Source: Flavobacterium chryseum (GTDB lineage Bacteria > Bacteroidota > Bacteroidia > Flavobacteriales > Flavobacteriaceae). From it: 64,000 nt of DNA. Position numbers and translations under genes: made by a program. This document shows, piece after piece, positions 19,413 to 28,397 of this stretch; position 1 is the first letter of the stretch, and each line of letters starts with the position of its first letter. The DNA lies in NCBI RefSeq assembly GCF_004362015.1, contig NZ_SNWW01000002.1, positions 62,001 to 126,000 of the forward strand, written 5' to 3'. Below the pieces are notes generated by a model. It was not told where the DNA came from and did no database searches. It saw only the letters and a list, made by a program, of their open reading frames with translations.

Positions 19413-20549
19413 TTAAGCTTCTACTTGTACCCAACCTTCTATTTTTTCAAATATTGTCATTAATTTTAATGGAATTTTTTTCTCTTGTACAGTTGCAAGT
19501 TTAAGAATTGAAGTGATTTTATCTTCTTCTCCATTTTGAGTTAATTCTACCCAATCAGGATTAACAATTAAAGTTCTTCCAATTGCTACCATAGAAACAC
19601 CATAGTCTACAACTTTATCAGCCATTGCTGGTGTTGTAATGCCTCCAGCAACAAGAACAGGAACTTTGTTGTTAACATAATTGTTTAGCACAACTGATAT
19701 AGGTTCTTTAGAAAATTCTGACTCAATTGGTATTTGATTAACGGCATCCAGCAGAGAGAAATGTAAATAATCAATCTTTTCTTCAATCAGCTTATCAATT
19801 AGAACGAACGTATCTGGAAGTCCATACGATTGTTGTGGAAATTCTTCCGGAGAGATTCTGTACCCTATCAGAAAAGGACGATCAGCATATTTTGAAACTA
19901 TATTTTTTACCTCTCTTAAAATTTCAAGGCTAAGACGCAAACGATTTTCCAGAGAACCTCCCCATTGATCATTTCTATTATTGAAAAAAGGCGATATAAA
20001 ATTTTGAAGCAAAAATCCGTGTGCCCCATGAATTTCTACACCGTCAAAACCTGCTTCGATTGCTCTTCTGGTGGTTTCTCCAAATGCCTTGATAATTTCT
20101 AAAATTTCATTTTCACTCAATTCTTTTGGAAGATTTTCTTTTTCAAAAAGCACTATAGATCCACTTGAAACGGCGCTTGCACTTACCACTTCACCATCCG
20201 GAATAAGTCCGGGGATTGCTTTATTGCCTGCGTGGAACATTTGTAAAATTGCCGGTGCTCCACCACTTTTTGCGGCATCTGCTAACTTCTTAAGACTTGG
20301 AAGGAAAGTATCGTCATATCCTGCAAATTCGTGAGTAAAACCAATACCATTTGCCATAACGTGGGTACATCCTGTGATTACCAAACCAACACCTTTTACT
20401 CTTTTCTTGTAATATTCAACTTCTTCATCAGAAATAGTGAAGTCTTCATTAGATGACCAAGTAGTCATAGGCGACATCACAATTCTATTTCTGAGATTAA
20501 TTCCGTTCCCAAATAACAAGGGAGCAAACAACTTATTATATTTATTCAT
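19413..20549 (-). CDS. Old yellow enzyme-type NADH:flavin oxidoreductase
   Basis: An FMN-dependent ene-reductase of 378 residues that would reduce activated C=C bonds or other electrophiles with NAD(P)H in the cytoplasm. It shows the OYE barrel: LFAPLLFGNGINLRNRIVMS at the start, GFDGVEIHGAHGFLLQNF near 180, NDQWGGSLENRLRLSLEI, and VAGGITTPAMADK plus VAIGRTLIVNPDW for FMN phosphate binding. A longer frame starts at a TTG at 20573, but the ATG at 20549 directly precedes NKYNKLF and is preceded by AAAAGAAG, so I chose it. It follows two NTF2-like genes on the same strand with an 82-base gap. Physiological substrate unknown. Confidence 0.92.
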   Translation of the reverse strand: MNKYNKLFAPLLFGNGINLRNRIVMSPMTTWSSNEDFTISDEEVEYYKKRVKGVGLVITGCTHVMANGIGFTHEFAGYDDTFLPSLKKLADAAKSGGAPAILQMFHAGNKAIPGLIPDGEVVSASAVSSGSIVLFEKENLPKELSENEILEIIKAFGETTRRAIEAGFDGVEIHGAHGFLLQNFISPFFNNRNDQWGGSLENRLRLSLEILREVKNIVSKYADRPFLIGYRISPEEFPQQSYGLPDTFVLIDKLIEEKIDYLHFSLLDAVNQIPIESEFSKEPISVVLNNYVNNKVPVLVAGGITTPAMADKVVDYGVSMVAIGRTLIVNPDWVELTQNGEEDKITSILKLATVQEKKIPLKLMTIFEKIEGWVQVEA

Positions 20550-20631
20550 TACTTCTTTTATTTTTAAACGCAAAGTTCCCCTGAAAGCAATGCAATGCTC
20601 CCAGTAAAAACTTTAACGAAATGATCTTTAG

Positions 20632-21018
20632 TTATTTAGTATACAGATGAAAAAGCTTTGAAACAACTTTCCATTCACCATTAATTTTGATTAATGAATG
20701 GTAATCGGTGAAATCTTCATTTGCTGCATCATGTTCCATTTCAATGCGAACAATTGCTGTGGTAGGTGTTTTGTGTAAAACCGTAAGATTGGTTTTGATA
20801 TTGGGCGCTGCGCCAAATTTCTCAACGTAAGTGTACAGATTATCTATACTACCTTGTGAGAGGTCATCACCTAAATGACCGTACATAATCGCATTCTGAT
20901 GAAAAGTCTTTTTCAATTCTGCTACGTTCCCTGTTTTTAATCCGTGAACATAGCCTTTCATTGCCAGCAGAACATCTTCATAATCCTGAACAGCGTTTAT
21001 ATTTTGATTTGCTGCCAT
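20632..21018 (-). CDS. NTF2-like / putative lumazine-binding protein, cytoplasmic
   Basis: A 128-residue single-domain alpha+beta cone protein without signal peptide. The pattern (AMKGYVHGLKTGNVAELKKT, then FHQNAIMYGHL, and IKINGEWKVVSKLFHLY at the end) matches the SnoaL/NTF2-like Lumazine_bd_2 family, typical length about 120. It may act as a small-molecule-binding protein or isomerase, or an accessory to the neighbouring ene-reductase. It lies 5 bases after the upstream paralogue, so the two are cotranscribed. Confidence 0.85.
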   Translation of the reverse strand: MAANQNINAVQDYEDVLLAMKGYVHGLKTGNVAELKKTFHQNAIMYGHLGDDLSQGSIDNLYTYVEKFGAAPNIKTNLTVLHKTPTTAIVRIEMEHDAANEDFTDYHSLIKINGEWKVVSKLFHLYTK

Positions 21019-21023
21019 TATTC

Positions 21024-21563
21024 TTATTTTTTAATTTGATAAATTTTGCTGATGATTTTCCAATCACTGCCGTCCTTAACCAATGTAAACATATCGGCAT
21101 ATTTGTCAGATCCAAACTGAGATTCGATTCTCACTATTGCAACATCACCTTCCACATCCAGAGTAGTCAATTTGTAATTCGCTTCCATTGGCTTCGCTGC
21201 AGAAAATCCATCAAATAGTACCTGGATAGGAACACTTTTTAATGCTCCATTTTCAGACCACGACATTGTTGCGGTAGGCGCAAAGGCTGGTTTTGCAATA
21301 TTTCCATCTCCTTTTTTTCCTGCTTCTACATATAAATCTATTGCTTTCAGGATACCTTCTTTTTGTTCTTGATTGTTTTGCATAACTTCTATTTTATTGT
21401 TTTTATTATTTTTATCTTGACAGGAAACTAATAAACCGCCAATTGTTAATACTGAGATAATGCTTAAGGAAAATATTTTTTTCGAAATTTTCCCAATGCC
21501 CTGCCCAGTATAACAAATTGAGCAACTTGCTATTGCATTTTTTTGTTCATAAATGTTTTTCAT
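21024..21563 (-). CDS. NTF2-like / putative lumazine-binding lipoprotein
   Basis: A 179-residue relative of the next gene. The NTF2-like domain spans about 70-179 (AIDLYVEAGKKGDGNIAKPA, MFTLVKDGSDWKIISKIY). Ahead of it are a 29-residue stretch and a signal-like segment with lipobox LLVSC, giving a predicted export. The N-terminal extension before the hydrophobic segment is unusually long, so the true start may be internal (no other ATG is suitable). First gene of the unit that ends with the ene-reductase; its promoter carries the AraC-type operator pair described at 21652-21718. Confidence 0.8.
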   Translation of the reverse strand: MKNIYEQKNAIASCSICYTGQGIGKISKKIFSLSIISVLTIGGLLVSCQDKNNKNNKIEVMQNNQEQKEGILKAIDLYVEAGKKGDGNIAKPAFAPTATMSWSENGALKSVPIQVLFDGFSAAKPMEANYKLTTLDVEGDVAIVRIESQFGSDKYADMFTLVKDGSDWKIISKIYQIKK

Positions 21564-21651
21564 AAATCGTTTTGTTTTAGTTGAAGATTGTTAATTTTTG
21601 AGCATAATTTTGTCTGTTATTTTACAGAATAGTTAAGCTCTATTTCTAAAA

Positions 21652-21718
21652 CAAAGGTAATCTGACTACAGCGTGGCGTTTTTTCTAATTAGCTCAAAGA
21701 TTTTTACTAATTAGTCCT
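21652..21718 (-). promoter_or_regulatory. Activated promoter of the NTF2/OYE unit with paired operator sites
   Basis: On the minus strand the -7 element TACCTTTG (21652-21659) is preceded by two direct repeats, GAGCTAATTAG and GGACTAATTAG, 22 bases apart. There is no -33 TTG at the right place. The layout is the same, base for base in spacing, as in front of the neighbouring AraC gene (22849-22915), so the AraC protein is the likely activator. Confidence 0.65.
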
Positions 21719-21899
21719 TTTTAAGAATTGAAAATTTTCAATGTAGAAGTTTCTCCATTAATAAAATTGCTATAAAAACTTTTCTAATAAGAATGGAGAA
21801 TAAGATGGAAGATTGTGATTCAAATAATTGAATACGGGAATTTTATCGAAGTTGAATTATTTTCTAATACTGCAAAAGAATTTAACCCTAAATTATCTC

Positions 21900-22760
21900 C
21901 TAACGGGAGATACTTGGTGCCTGCCCGTAAAATTCTTTGTAAATTCTTGAAAAGTGAGAGACATTTTCAAATCCTAATGAATAACAGATGTCTGAAACAG
22001 ACAAAGCAGTAGTTTCCAGCATATCTTTTGCCTTTTCCAATCTCTTTTCTCTGATCCAGGTTGCTGGTGCAACATTGTATATATTTTGAAAATCTCTTTT
22101 AAAACTCGACAGACTTCTTCCGGAAAGATAAGCCAGTTCGGAAACAGAAACTGGTGAAGCATAATGCTGTTCCACCACATTACGGATATCAGTCTTTACA
22201 GGCTCGTGCAACTGGAGAATTTGTAAAAACATATTTCGGTTACATTCTGCAACATCATAAAGTAATTCCATAATTTTCAGGCGAAGCTGCCCGGGATGAA
22301 CCACCGAATGATCAAAAAAGTAAGGTTTTAGAGAATGGGCAAAGGCAACCAAACATTCATTCATTGGGTAAACTCCTGTCTTAATTTCTCCTTCAGGTTT
22401 TGATACTTTAATTTCTGAGGTTGATAAAAATGATTTTAGAACATCATCTTTGATACTGAACATGAAACTATCGTAAATATTATCATTTTCAGCATTTCCG
22501 AATTTATGATACTTTACAGCAGTTGCTTTTTTTAGCAAAATCATATCATTCTTGCCAAGCTTATATTCTTGTTTTCCATAAGTAAGATCAACGGACCCTT
22601 CCAATACTATTAGTAGTAAATGCTGTTCTAAGTACATGATTCCTTTAGCTTCAGTACTGTGTATACACTGCTCAATTACAGAACAACCATCTAACATCAA
22701 AAAGTTTTGCGGCGCATCACAGCCAATTAAAGAAGTTGGAACTTTAATCATTTTTTTCAT
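21900..22760 (-). CDS. AraC-family regulator (ExsA-like N-terminal domain)
   Basis: A 286-residue regulator. The N-terminal cupin-like domain (about 1-165, with YLEQHLLLIVLEGSVDLTYG and YKLGKNDMILLKK) resembles the ExsA-like effector/dimerisation domain. Two helix-turn-helix units (about 190-286) end with SDICYSLGFENVSHFSRIYK. The frame extends upstream to a TTG at 22838, but the ATG at 22760 fits the domain start better. The operator repeats before its own promoter and the NTF2/OYE promoter suggest autoregulation and activation of that adjacent unit. Inducer unknown. Confidence 0.9.
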   Translation of the reverse strand: MKKMIKVPTSLIGCDAPQNFLMLDGCSVIEQCIHSTEAKGIMYLEQHLLLIVLEGSVDLTYGKQEYKLGKNDMILLKKATAVKYHKFGNAENDNIYDSFMFSIKDDVLKSFLSTSEIKVSKPEGEIKTGVYPMNECLVAFAHSLKPYFFDHSVVHPGQLRLKIMELLYDVAECNRNMFLQILQLHEPVKTDIRNVVEQHYASPVSVSELAYLSGRSLSSFKRDFQNIYNVAPATWIREKRLEKAKDMLETTALSVSDICYSLGFENVSHFSRIYKEFYGQAPSISR

Positions 22761-22848
22761 ACTACAACTATTAAAGTTATAAAGCAGTTTTAATTTTGTT
22801 TTAGAAATTATTTTGGAATTAATACTGAAATATTTCAAACTTAAGATA

Positions 22849-22915
22849 CAAAGATACAGGTATTAAGAAAAACGTACTTTTCTTTTTAGTCCAAATATTT
22901 TGCTCTTTTAGTCCT
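22849..22915 (-). promoter_or_regulatory. Autoregulated promoter of the AraC gene
   Basis: On the minus strand TATCTTTG (22849-22856) matches the -7 consensus. Two copies of GGACTAAAA lie 22 bases apart (22884-22892 and 22906-22914) at the same distances from the box as at 21652-21718. Confidence 0.65.
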
Positions 22916-22978
22916 AAAACAATTCATGTTTAAATATAGAAGGCAAACAATCAATTAGGGTAATTCTCAGAAAAAATA

Positions 22979-23104
22979 TATCAATCCCTAACAGTACATC
23001 TAAACCAAAATTCTGAAGACACATAAAGACAGACACAAGATGTAATATAACAATCTCTTCAAATCGTCCATAAAATTTATAAAAATTTATCCTGTTCCTG
23101 TCAC
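22979..23104 (-). repeat. Dispersed 126-bp repeat, copy 2
   Basis: Gap-free partner of 19141-19266. The shared frame on the minus strand is open from a TAA inside the adjacent hairpin flank to a TAG near 22916 but lacks an ATG before the conserved part, so it is not an intact gene. Confidence 0.7.
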
Positions 23105-23110
23105 AAAATT

Positions 23111-23143
23111 AAAATCCCATTTCTAACGAAATGGGATTTTTTT
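23111..23143. terminator. Strong bidirectional hairpin terminator
   Basis: A perfect 13-bp stem, 23111-23123 with 23128-23140 (AAAATCCCATTTC / GAAATGGGATTTT), loop TAAC, with a T7 run on the plus strand and TTTT on the minus strand. On the minus strand it follows the AraC gene ending at 23347. Confidence 0.8.
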
Positions 23144-23213
23144 ATGCTTTTTTACTGTTTAGTATATTATTTTAAGCTTTTAGAATATTTAATGTATAAT
23201 CACTTCAACGTAA

Positions 23214-23252
23214 GCGTTCCCGCTAGAAGCTCCCGGCAGCGGGGGGAAAATC
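23214..23252. repeat. GC-rich REP-like imperfect palindrome
   Basis: TTCCCGCT and AGCGGGGGGAA face each other around GCTCCCGG inside an otherwise AT-rich gap. The local G+C jump and its resemblance to GC-rich pieces at 46246 and 47406-47511 suggest a dispersed intergenic palindrome family. Confidence 0.4.
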
Positions 23253-23346
23253 TGACTCATTGATTAACATTATTTAAAAACGAATTAAAACTTGAGGACA
23301 TTAAAATACCTGTTTGCGAATGTTTCGCTTCACTATGCTTATAGTT

Positions 23347-24237
23347 TTAATTGATAAACTGATTCTGAAACTGCTTTGGTGTTAAACCAGACTCTTTCTT
23401 AAAGAGACGTGAAAAATAAGGCAAATTTTCAAATCCTAATGCATAAGCTGTCTCAGTTACATTATGATCGGAATTCATTAATAAGTTTTTTGCTTCAGAG
23501 ATAAGATAAATATGAATGAGTTCCAATGCGGTTTTTCCTGTTTCCTGTTTTAGCAGATCTGTAAGATAATTTGTTGATAAATTAAGTTTATCAGCCATGT
23601 ATTTAACTGATGGCGCACCATTTTCATTCAATAAACCGCTCTGCGAATAATTTTCCAAAAGCTCATTGAATTTGGTGCTTGTTTTTCCGGTTGATTCTTT
23701 CCGATTAATGAATTGCCTTTTATAATAACGCTGGGAATATTTCAATACCGAATCAATGTGTCCGATAATAATATCCCTGCTGTACTCATCCTGATTATTT
23801 AAATATTCCGCTTTAATTTTATCATGAAGGTCCCATATGCTCTTTTCTTCTAAGGGAGACAAATGCAATGCTTCATTTACTTCATAATTAAAGAAATTAT
23901 ATTTTTTAATGTTCTGATAAAGCGGGGTGCCGTTTAAAAAATTTTCGTGAAAAATTATAAGAAAATCATCGAGCTCAAATTTCAACTGCTGAAAAGCAAT
24001 TACCTGTCTGGGTCTTATGAATGACATTGAACCGTTCTGGTGATCGTATTTGGTTTTCCCGTAACTGAATATTCCTGACTCCAGTTTTTTAAAAGCTATC
24101 ATAAAAAAGTCTGTTGTGAATTCGTCATGCCCCATAGCGCAGAGACCACCGCATTTTACCACACTAATTAATGGATTTTCAGGAGGCGCAAAGTTATTAT
24201 CCCTGTGCAGTTCAGCTAAGGTCTTAAAATGTTTCAT
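23347..24237 (-). CDS. AraC-family transcriptional regulator next to an SDR gene
   Basis: A 296-residue regulator. The N-terminal effector region (about 1-185) has an AraC-binding-type start (LAELHRDNNFAPPENPLIS). The C-terminal HTH pair (about 195-296) includes MADKLNLSTNYLTDLLKQET and TETAYALGFENLPYFSRLFK. The gene lies 69 bases after the short-chain dehydrogenase and a 30-base perfect palindrome sits 14 bases before its ATG, a good candidate for autoregulation. This AraC plus SDR pairing is frequent in Bacteroidota; the inducer is unknown. Confidence 0.9.
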   Translation of the reverse strand: MKHFKTLAELHRDNNFAPPENPLISVVKCGGLCAMGHDEFTTDFFMIAFKKLESGIFSYGKTKYDHQNGSMSFIRPRQVIAFQQLKFELDDFLIIFHENFLNGTPLYQNIKKYNFFNYEVNEALHLSPLEEKSIWDLHDKIKAEYLNNQDEYSRDIIIGHIDSVLKYSQRYYKRQFINRKESTGKTSTKFNELLENYSQSGLLNENGAPSVKYMADKLNLSTNYLTDLLKQETGKTALELIHIYLISEAKNLLMNSDHNVTETAYALGFENLPYFSRLFKKESGLTPKQFQNQFIN

Positions 24238-24251
24238 ATTACAAATTTAAC

Positions 24252-24281
24252 TAAATCTACGCCAAATTTGGCGTAGATTTA
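24252..24281. promoter_or_regulatory. 30-bp perfect palindrome before the AraC gene
   Basis: TAAATCTACGCCAAA (24252-24266) is followed immediately by its exact reverse complement. It lies between the SDR stop (24307) and the AraC ATG (24237) and has no U-tract, so an operator is more likely than a terminator. Confidence 0.6.
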
Positions 24282-24306
24282 TGTTTATCCAAAAAGTACA
24301 ACTAAT

Positions 24307-25125
24307 TTATTTTCCGTGCGCTGCTGCCGAAACATCTTTCCATTCTTCCCATACAGCTAGCTTTTGTTCATAGACGTATTTAATCCATGGGTAGGCCATA
24401 TTACCCAGAAATAATCTTGAAGGAGGGTTTGCGCTGTCAACTAAGGCAAGCAAAGCTGGAGGGGTTGCAGCTGGATCTCCGTAATCGCTCGGTTTTCCAT
24501 TGTTTTGAAAAGCTTGGTGGACAGCTTCATACTCCTGCATTGGTTTACTTTTAGAAGCTGATGCTCCAGGCCAGTCAGTTGCAAATCCGTTTGGCTCAAG
24601 TATAGTTACCTTAATTCCGAAATCTGCAACTTCTGCTGCAAGCGCTTCGCTTAATCCCTCTACTGCGAATTTAGAAGCGCTGTAAATGCCCAATGTAGGA
24701 AGTGATGTAAGCCCAAGAGCACTTGACAATTGAATAATATGTCCCTGTCCCTGTTTTCTCATAATTGGCAGGACAGCCTGAGTGACCCACAGCAGGCCAA
24801 ATACATTAGTTTCAATCTGCTGCCTTGCTTCTTCTTCACTGGTTTCTTCAATGGTGCCAAATAGTCCAAAGCCGGCATTGTTGATCAATACATCAATTCC
24901 GCCCAAAGCAGTTTCTGCATATTGTACTGCTTCAAAAGTTTTGGTTCTGTCCGTTACGTCCAATTGTATTGGAGTTATTAAATCGCCAAATTCCTTAATC
25001 AGGTCATCGAGATCCGATAGTCTTCTGGCTGTTGCAGCCACTTTGTCTCCGCGTTCTAAAAAGGTCTTAGCCCAAAGTTTTCCAAATCCTCTGGATGCTC
25101 CTGTAATTAAAATTGTTTTTCTCAT
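24307..25125 (-). CDS. Short-chain dehydrogenase/reductase
   Basis: A 272-residue classical SDR, cytoplasmic, oxidising or reducing an alcohol/carbonyl with NAD(P). Cofactor motif TGASRGFG (8-15), ATARRLSDLDD with an Arg pair suggesting NADPH, LDVTD, NNAGFG, the catalytic Ser in IQLSSALG and YSASK with Tyr and Lys. The C-terminal region EPNGFATDWPG is usual for this subgroup. Its promoter carries TAGATTTG on the minus strand (25146-25153) and an upstream motif shared with the fasciclin/AraC intergenic region. Substrate unknown. Confidence 0.93.
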   Translation of the reverse strand: MRKTILITGASRGFGKLWAKTFLERGDKVAATARRLSDLDDLIKEFGDLITPIQLDVTDRTKTFEAVQYAETALGGIDVLINNAGFGLFGTIEETSEEEARQQIETNVFGLLWVTQAVLPIMRKQGQGHIIQLSSALGLTSLPTLGIYSASKFAVEGLSEALAAEVADFGIKVTILEPNGFATDWPGASASKSKPMQEYEAVHQAFQNNGKPSDYGDPAATPPALLALVDSANPPSRLFLGNMAYPWIKYVYEQKLAVWEEWKDVSAAAHGK

Positions 25126-25145
25126 TATATTAAAATTTAATACCG

Positions 25146-25210
25146 CAAATCTAAGACGCCAGATATATTAAAACTGATACAGAAACTGGTATTACTGACA
25201 CAAAAAAGAA
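25146..25210 (-). promoter_or_regulatory. SDR promoter with conserved upstream motif
   Basis: The -7 element TAGATTTG lies at 25146-25153 on the minus strand; no TTG is present at -33. Upstream, 25168-25210 carries CTGATAC and CTGACAC 21 bases apart, and the block is nearly repeated at 40603-40640. The arrangement fits an AraC-type activator site. Confidence 0.55.
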
Positions 25211-25407
25211 CTGAAGCTGCTACCTTTTTGATATCCAAAACGACACTATATGCATTGTTTTGACATCAGTTACTATACATTAATTTAGGCAACATCTCAG
25301 ACTAACTGATTAACCATTATCATATAATTCTTCAATTGAAATAATTAAGATTAAGTTCATTTTTACATCTATATGTAAATTGAATTGCTTAACTTGATAA
25401 TACCAAT

Positions 25408-26649
25408 ATGGAGAGCATTATGAATTTATTTAATTTTGAATCCTATAACTTTTATCTATTAGCGGGAGGAACTATTACCCTTCTTGCTGCGGTGATTCCC
25501 AACGTTTTTGATAAAAAACAGCTGACACCGCCTATTATCTATATTTTTATAGGTATTGCCATTGCCTTTGCAGGCAGGCAGTATACAGACTTTGACGTAA
25601 TGCAGCATACTGATATTATTAGGCGGGTGTCTGAATTTGTAGTAATTATTGCCCTGACAAATGCAGGATTAAAAATTAAAAAACCATTTGCATGGGAAAC
25701 CTGGAAATACTCCTTTAGATTACTAATTATCACCATGCCTCTTACTATTATTGGGGCTGCATTGACAGGATGGTGGCTGCTTAATCTTGCACCGGCTGCA
25801 GCATTACTTTTTGGTGCACTTATCTCACCTACCGACCCTGTCCTGGCATCAGATCTACAGACTAGCCGCCCGAGCAAAAAAGATTTGTCAAAAATACGTC
25901 TGGTTCTAACATCGGAAGCTGGATTAAATGATGGGTTAGCATTTCCTTTTACTTACTTTGCTATCTTTATGGCTGCACAAGGCAATGATTACACGAAGTG
26001 GATTGGCGAATGGTTTTATATTGATGTGATATATAAAATTATTGTTGGGGTAATAATAGGATTTACAGCAGGCTGGTTATTGTACAAACTTATATTTAAA
26101 ATTACATCCAAAAGTCATCACTCCCATATCAGCCGAGGTATTCTATCATTGGCTTTGACACTTTTACCTTATGGGATTACCGAACTTCTGGGAGGGTATG
26201 GATTCATAGCTGTATTTATTGCAGCATGTACCTTTAGCAGCAGTGAAGAAAAAGCAAAGTATATGGACACACTTCACGATTTTACCGAAGAAGCAGAACA
26301 AATTTTTGTTGCCTTCATATTTATATTTTTCGGCATCTATCTCAGTGCTTCAATGGAGAAACTTCTTGATTTTAGGATAATAATAACTGCTGTTATTGTA
26401 CTTATTTTTGTCAGACCGCTCAGCGGATGGGTCGCATTGTATAAAACAGACTTATCAGCATTTCAAAAATTTACGTTATCCTTCTACGGAATTCGCGGTG
26501 TTGGTTCTATTTTTTATCTCATGTACGCCTTCGAGCAAACTGAATTTCCAAATGCTCATGAACTGATTCAGTTGTCCGCTGTAATCATTGTACTCTCGGT
26601 TTTTATCCATGGTTTATCCGCATCCACATTACAAAAGAAGCTTGATTGA
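25408..26649 (+). CDS. Cation:proton antiporter (CPA/NhaP-type)
   Basis: A 413-residue inner-membrane protein with about 12 hydrophobic helices, expected to exchange Na+ or K+ for H+. The Na_H_Exchanger family is shown by LLFGALISPTDPVLASDLQ (PTDP motif near 143), LTSEAGLNDGLAFPF (the EAGLNDG motif near 172) and FYGIRGVGSIFYL near the end. Start at ATG 25408 or the ATG four codons later. It is followed by the DUF389 gene 116 bases downstream, perhaps jointly expressed for ion homeostasis. Confidence 0.92.
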   Translation: MESIMNLFNFESYNFYLLAGGTITLLAAVIPNVFDKKQLTPPIIYIFIGIAIAFAGRQYTDFDVMQHTDIIRRVSEFVVIIALTNAGLKIKKPFAWETWKYSFRLLIITMPLTIIGAALTGWWLLNLAPAAALLFGALISPTDPVLASDLQTSRPSKKDLSKIRLVLTSEAGLNDGLAFPFTYFAIFMAAQGNDYTKWIGEWFYIDVIYKIIVGVIIGFTAGWLLYKLIFKITSKSHHSHISRGILSLALTLLPYGITELLGGYGFIAVFIAACTFSSSEEKAKYMDTLHDFTEEAEQIFVAFIFIFFGIYLSASMEKLLDFRIIITAVIVLIFVRPLSGWVALYKTDLSAFQKFTLSFYGIRGVGSIFYLMYAFEQTEFPNAHELIQLSAVIIVLSVFIHGLSASTLQKKLD

Positions 26650-26765
26650 GAGTGAAATATTAAGGACGAAATAACATTTTTAAACCTTAATTTAAAAGAT
26701 TCTAGTATTAAATTTTATCTTTAATAAGTAAGCTAACCTGTAGTACTATTGTAACAAAAAAGATT

Positions 26766-28076
26766 ATGAAACAATTCAATGACATACTAAATCTCAAAGA
26801 AGGAGAAGATGACAGGGCAAGAACGCTTGAAAATGTTAAAAAGAACATTGAATTTAAGGGGGCAAATCTTTGGATACTCGCCTGTGCAATAATTGTAGCT
26901 TCCGTTGGACTAAATGTAAATTCAACAGCCGTCATTATAGGCGCGATGTTAATATCACCTTTAATGGGGCCTATTCTGGGTGCAGGATTTGCCTTGGGAA
27001 TTTATGATTTTAAACTTTTGAAAAAATCTCTAAAAAACCTTCTAAATGCAACACTTGTCAGCCTGACGGTTTCAACATTATATTTCTATTTGAGTCCTTT
27101 TAAGGATGTACAATCAGAATTATTGGCCAGGACCTCTCCTAACATTTATGACATTCTGATTGCTTTTTTTGGAGGAATTGTCGGGGTCATTGCCATTACC
27201 AGGTCTGAAAAAGGAAATCCAATTCCTGGGGTAGCCATTGCAACTGCCCTGATGCCTCCATTATGCACAGCGGGATACGGAATCGCCACTGCACAATGGT
27301 CGTTTTTCTTTGGTGCCTTCTACTTGTACTGCATTAACTGTGTTTTTATCGGAATTGCTACTTTTTTAATTATAAAATACCTTAATTACCCGGCAGTTAA
27401 GCAAGTAAACGAAAAACAGCAGAAAAGGGTAAAATTTATTATTGCCTTTCTTATTACTGCCATGCTTTTACCCAGCGGATATCTTGCATTTTCTTTATAC
27501 CGCGAGCAGCAGTTTAAGAAAAATGTGGAGCTGTTCATAGAAAAAGAGTTCAGCAGCAAAGGCTATACGGTAGTATATAAAAAAACGGATTTTAATCCAA
27601 AAAAGAAAAAAATTGAATTGGCTTTTCTTTCTAAAAGATTTGATTCGCTGGAAATGAAAGCCTTAAAAAATAAAATTAATAAAAATCAGTATCTCAAAGG
27701 TGCTCATCTTTTAATTCGGCAGGATACAACTGACAGGTTCAACGCTCTTAAAGGCGACATCTTAAATCAGATAAAAGGAAGCGAGAATGAGATGAACTCT
27801 AAAGATGTAAAAATTATGCAGCTCGAAAAGCAACTGGCTTTAAATAAATTTGACAACAAGCAACTCTTAAAGGAAAGCAGAGCACTGTTTCCTAATATCG
27901 TCTCATTATCCATCACAAAAACCACTATAATAACCCAAAAAGATAGTCTAATTCCCTTAACTGCTGTCATATATGAAAGCCCACGCAGACTTAGCCAATC
28001 TGATCAGGAAAAACTAAGGAACTGGCTGAATCAAAGACTTTCCGTTAAGGATGTTGAACTTTTCAAAAAACAATAA
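26766..28076 (+). CDS. DUF389 / TIGR00341-family membrane protein
   Basis: A 436-residue protein. The N-terminal half (about 30-235) holds about six membrane helices with the family motifs NSTAVIIGAMLISPLMGPIL, RSEKGNPIPGVAIATALMPP and GAFYLYCINCVFIGIATF. After a last helix near 230-245 the C-terminal half (about 245-436) is soluble, with a coiled-coil-like stretch at 350-390 (QLEKQLALNKFDNKQLLKE). The family is widespread but its biochemical role is not established to my knowledge; a transport or channel role is often supposed. The antiporter neighbour supports an ion-related role only weakly. Confidence 0.88.
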   Translation: MKQFNDILNLKEGEDDRARTLENVKKNIEFKGANLWILACAIIVASVGLNVNSTAVIIGAMLISPLMGPILGAGFALGIYDFKLLKKSLKNLLNATLVSLTVSTLYFYLSPFKDVQSELLARTSPNIYDILIAFFGGIVGVIAITRSEKGNPIPGVAIATALMPPLCTAGYGIATAQWSFFFGAFYLYCINCVFIGIATFLIIKYLNYPAVKQVNEKQQKRVKFIIAFLITAMLLPSGYLAFSLYREQQFKKNVELFIEKEFSSKGYTVVYKKTDFNPKKKKIELAFLSKRFDSLEMKALKNKINKNQYLKGAHLLIRQDTTDRFNALKGDILNQIKGSENEMNSKDVKIMQLEKQLALNKFDNKQLLKESRALFPNIVSLSITKTTIITQKDSLIPLTAVIYESPRRLSQSDQEKLRNWLNQRLSVKDVELFKKQ

Positions 28077-28397
28077 TAAAAATTATTTAAATCTTTTTCT
28101 GGCTGGTGTTAAAAATCACAATCGAAGCAAAATCAGGGCCTACTTAGCTTTGATTCGAAACTTTATAGTCCGATTATAACTTTCATCTTTCCTTTTACAC
28201 TGGCACCAGATGAATTTTCAAAAGGAGCCAGTTATTGCAGTCTTTAAGCGGAAATGATACAGGACAACTTTTATAACATTAAATAAATAAAACTTCAAAT
28301 GATTTTGGCTCATAGTAACAAAGAATATCGCCGGATAATCTTTTTGTAATCAGTTTCTATTATTTGAATTGTATCTTAGCATAATTTTAAATAGGCA
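28077..28397. other. Intergenic region, nothing recognised
   Basis: About 320 bases of AT-rich DNA between the DUF389 and Crp-like genes. I see no gene, strong hairpin or clear -7 element. Confidence 0.4.
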
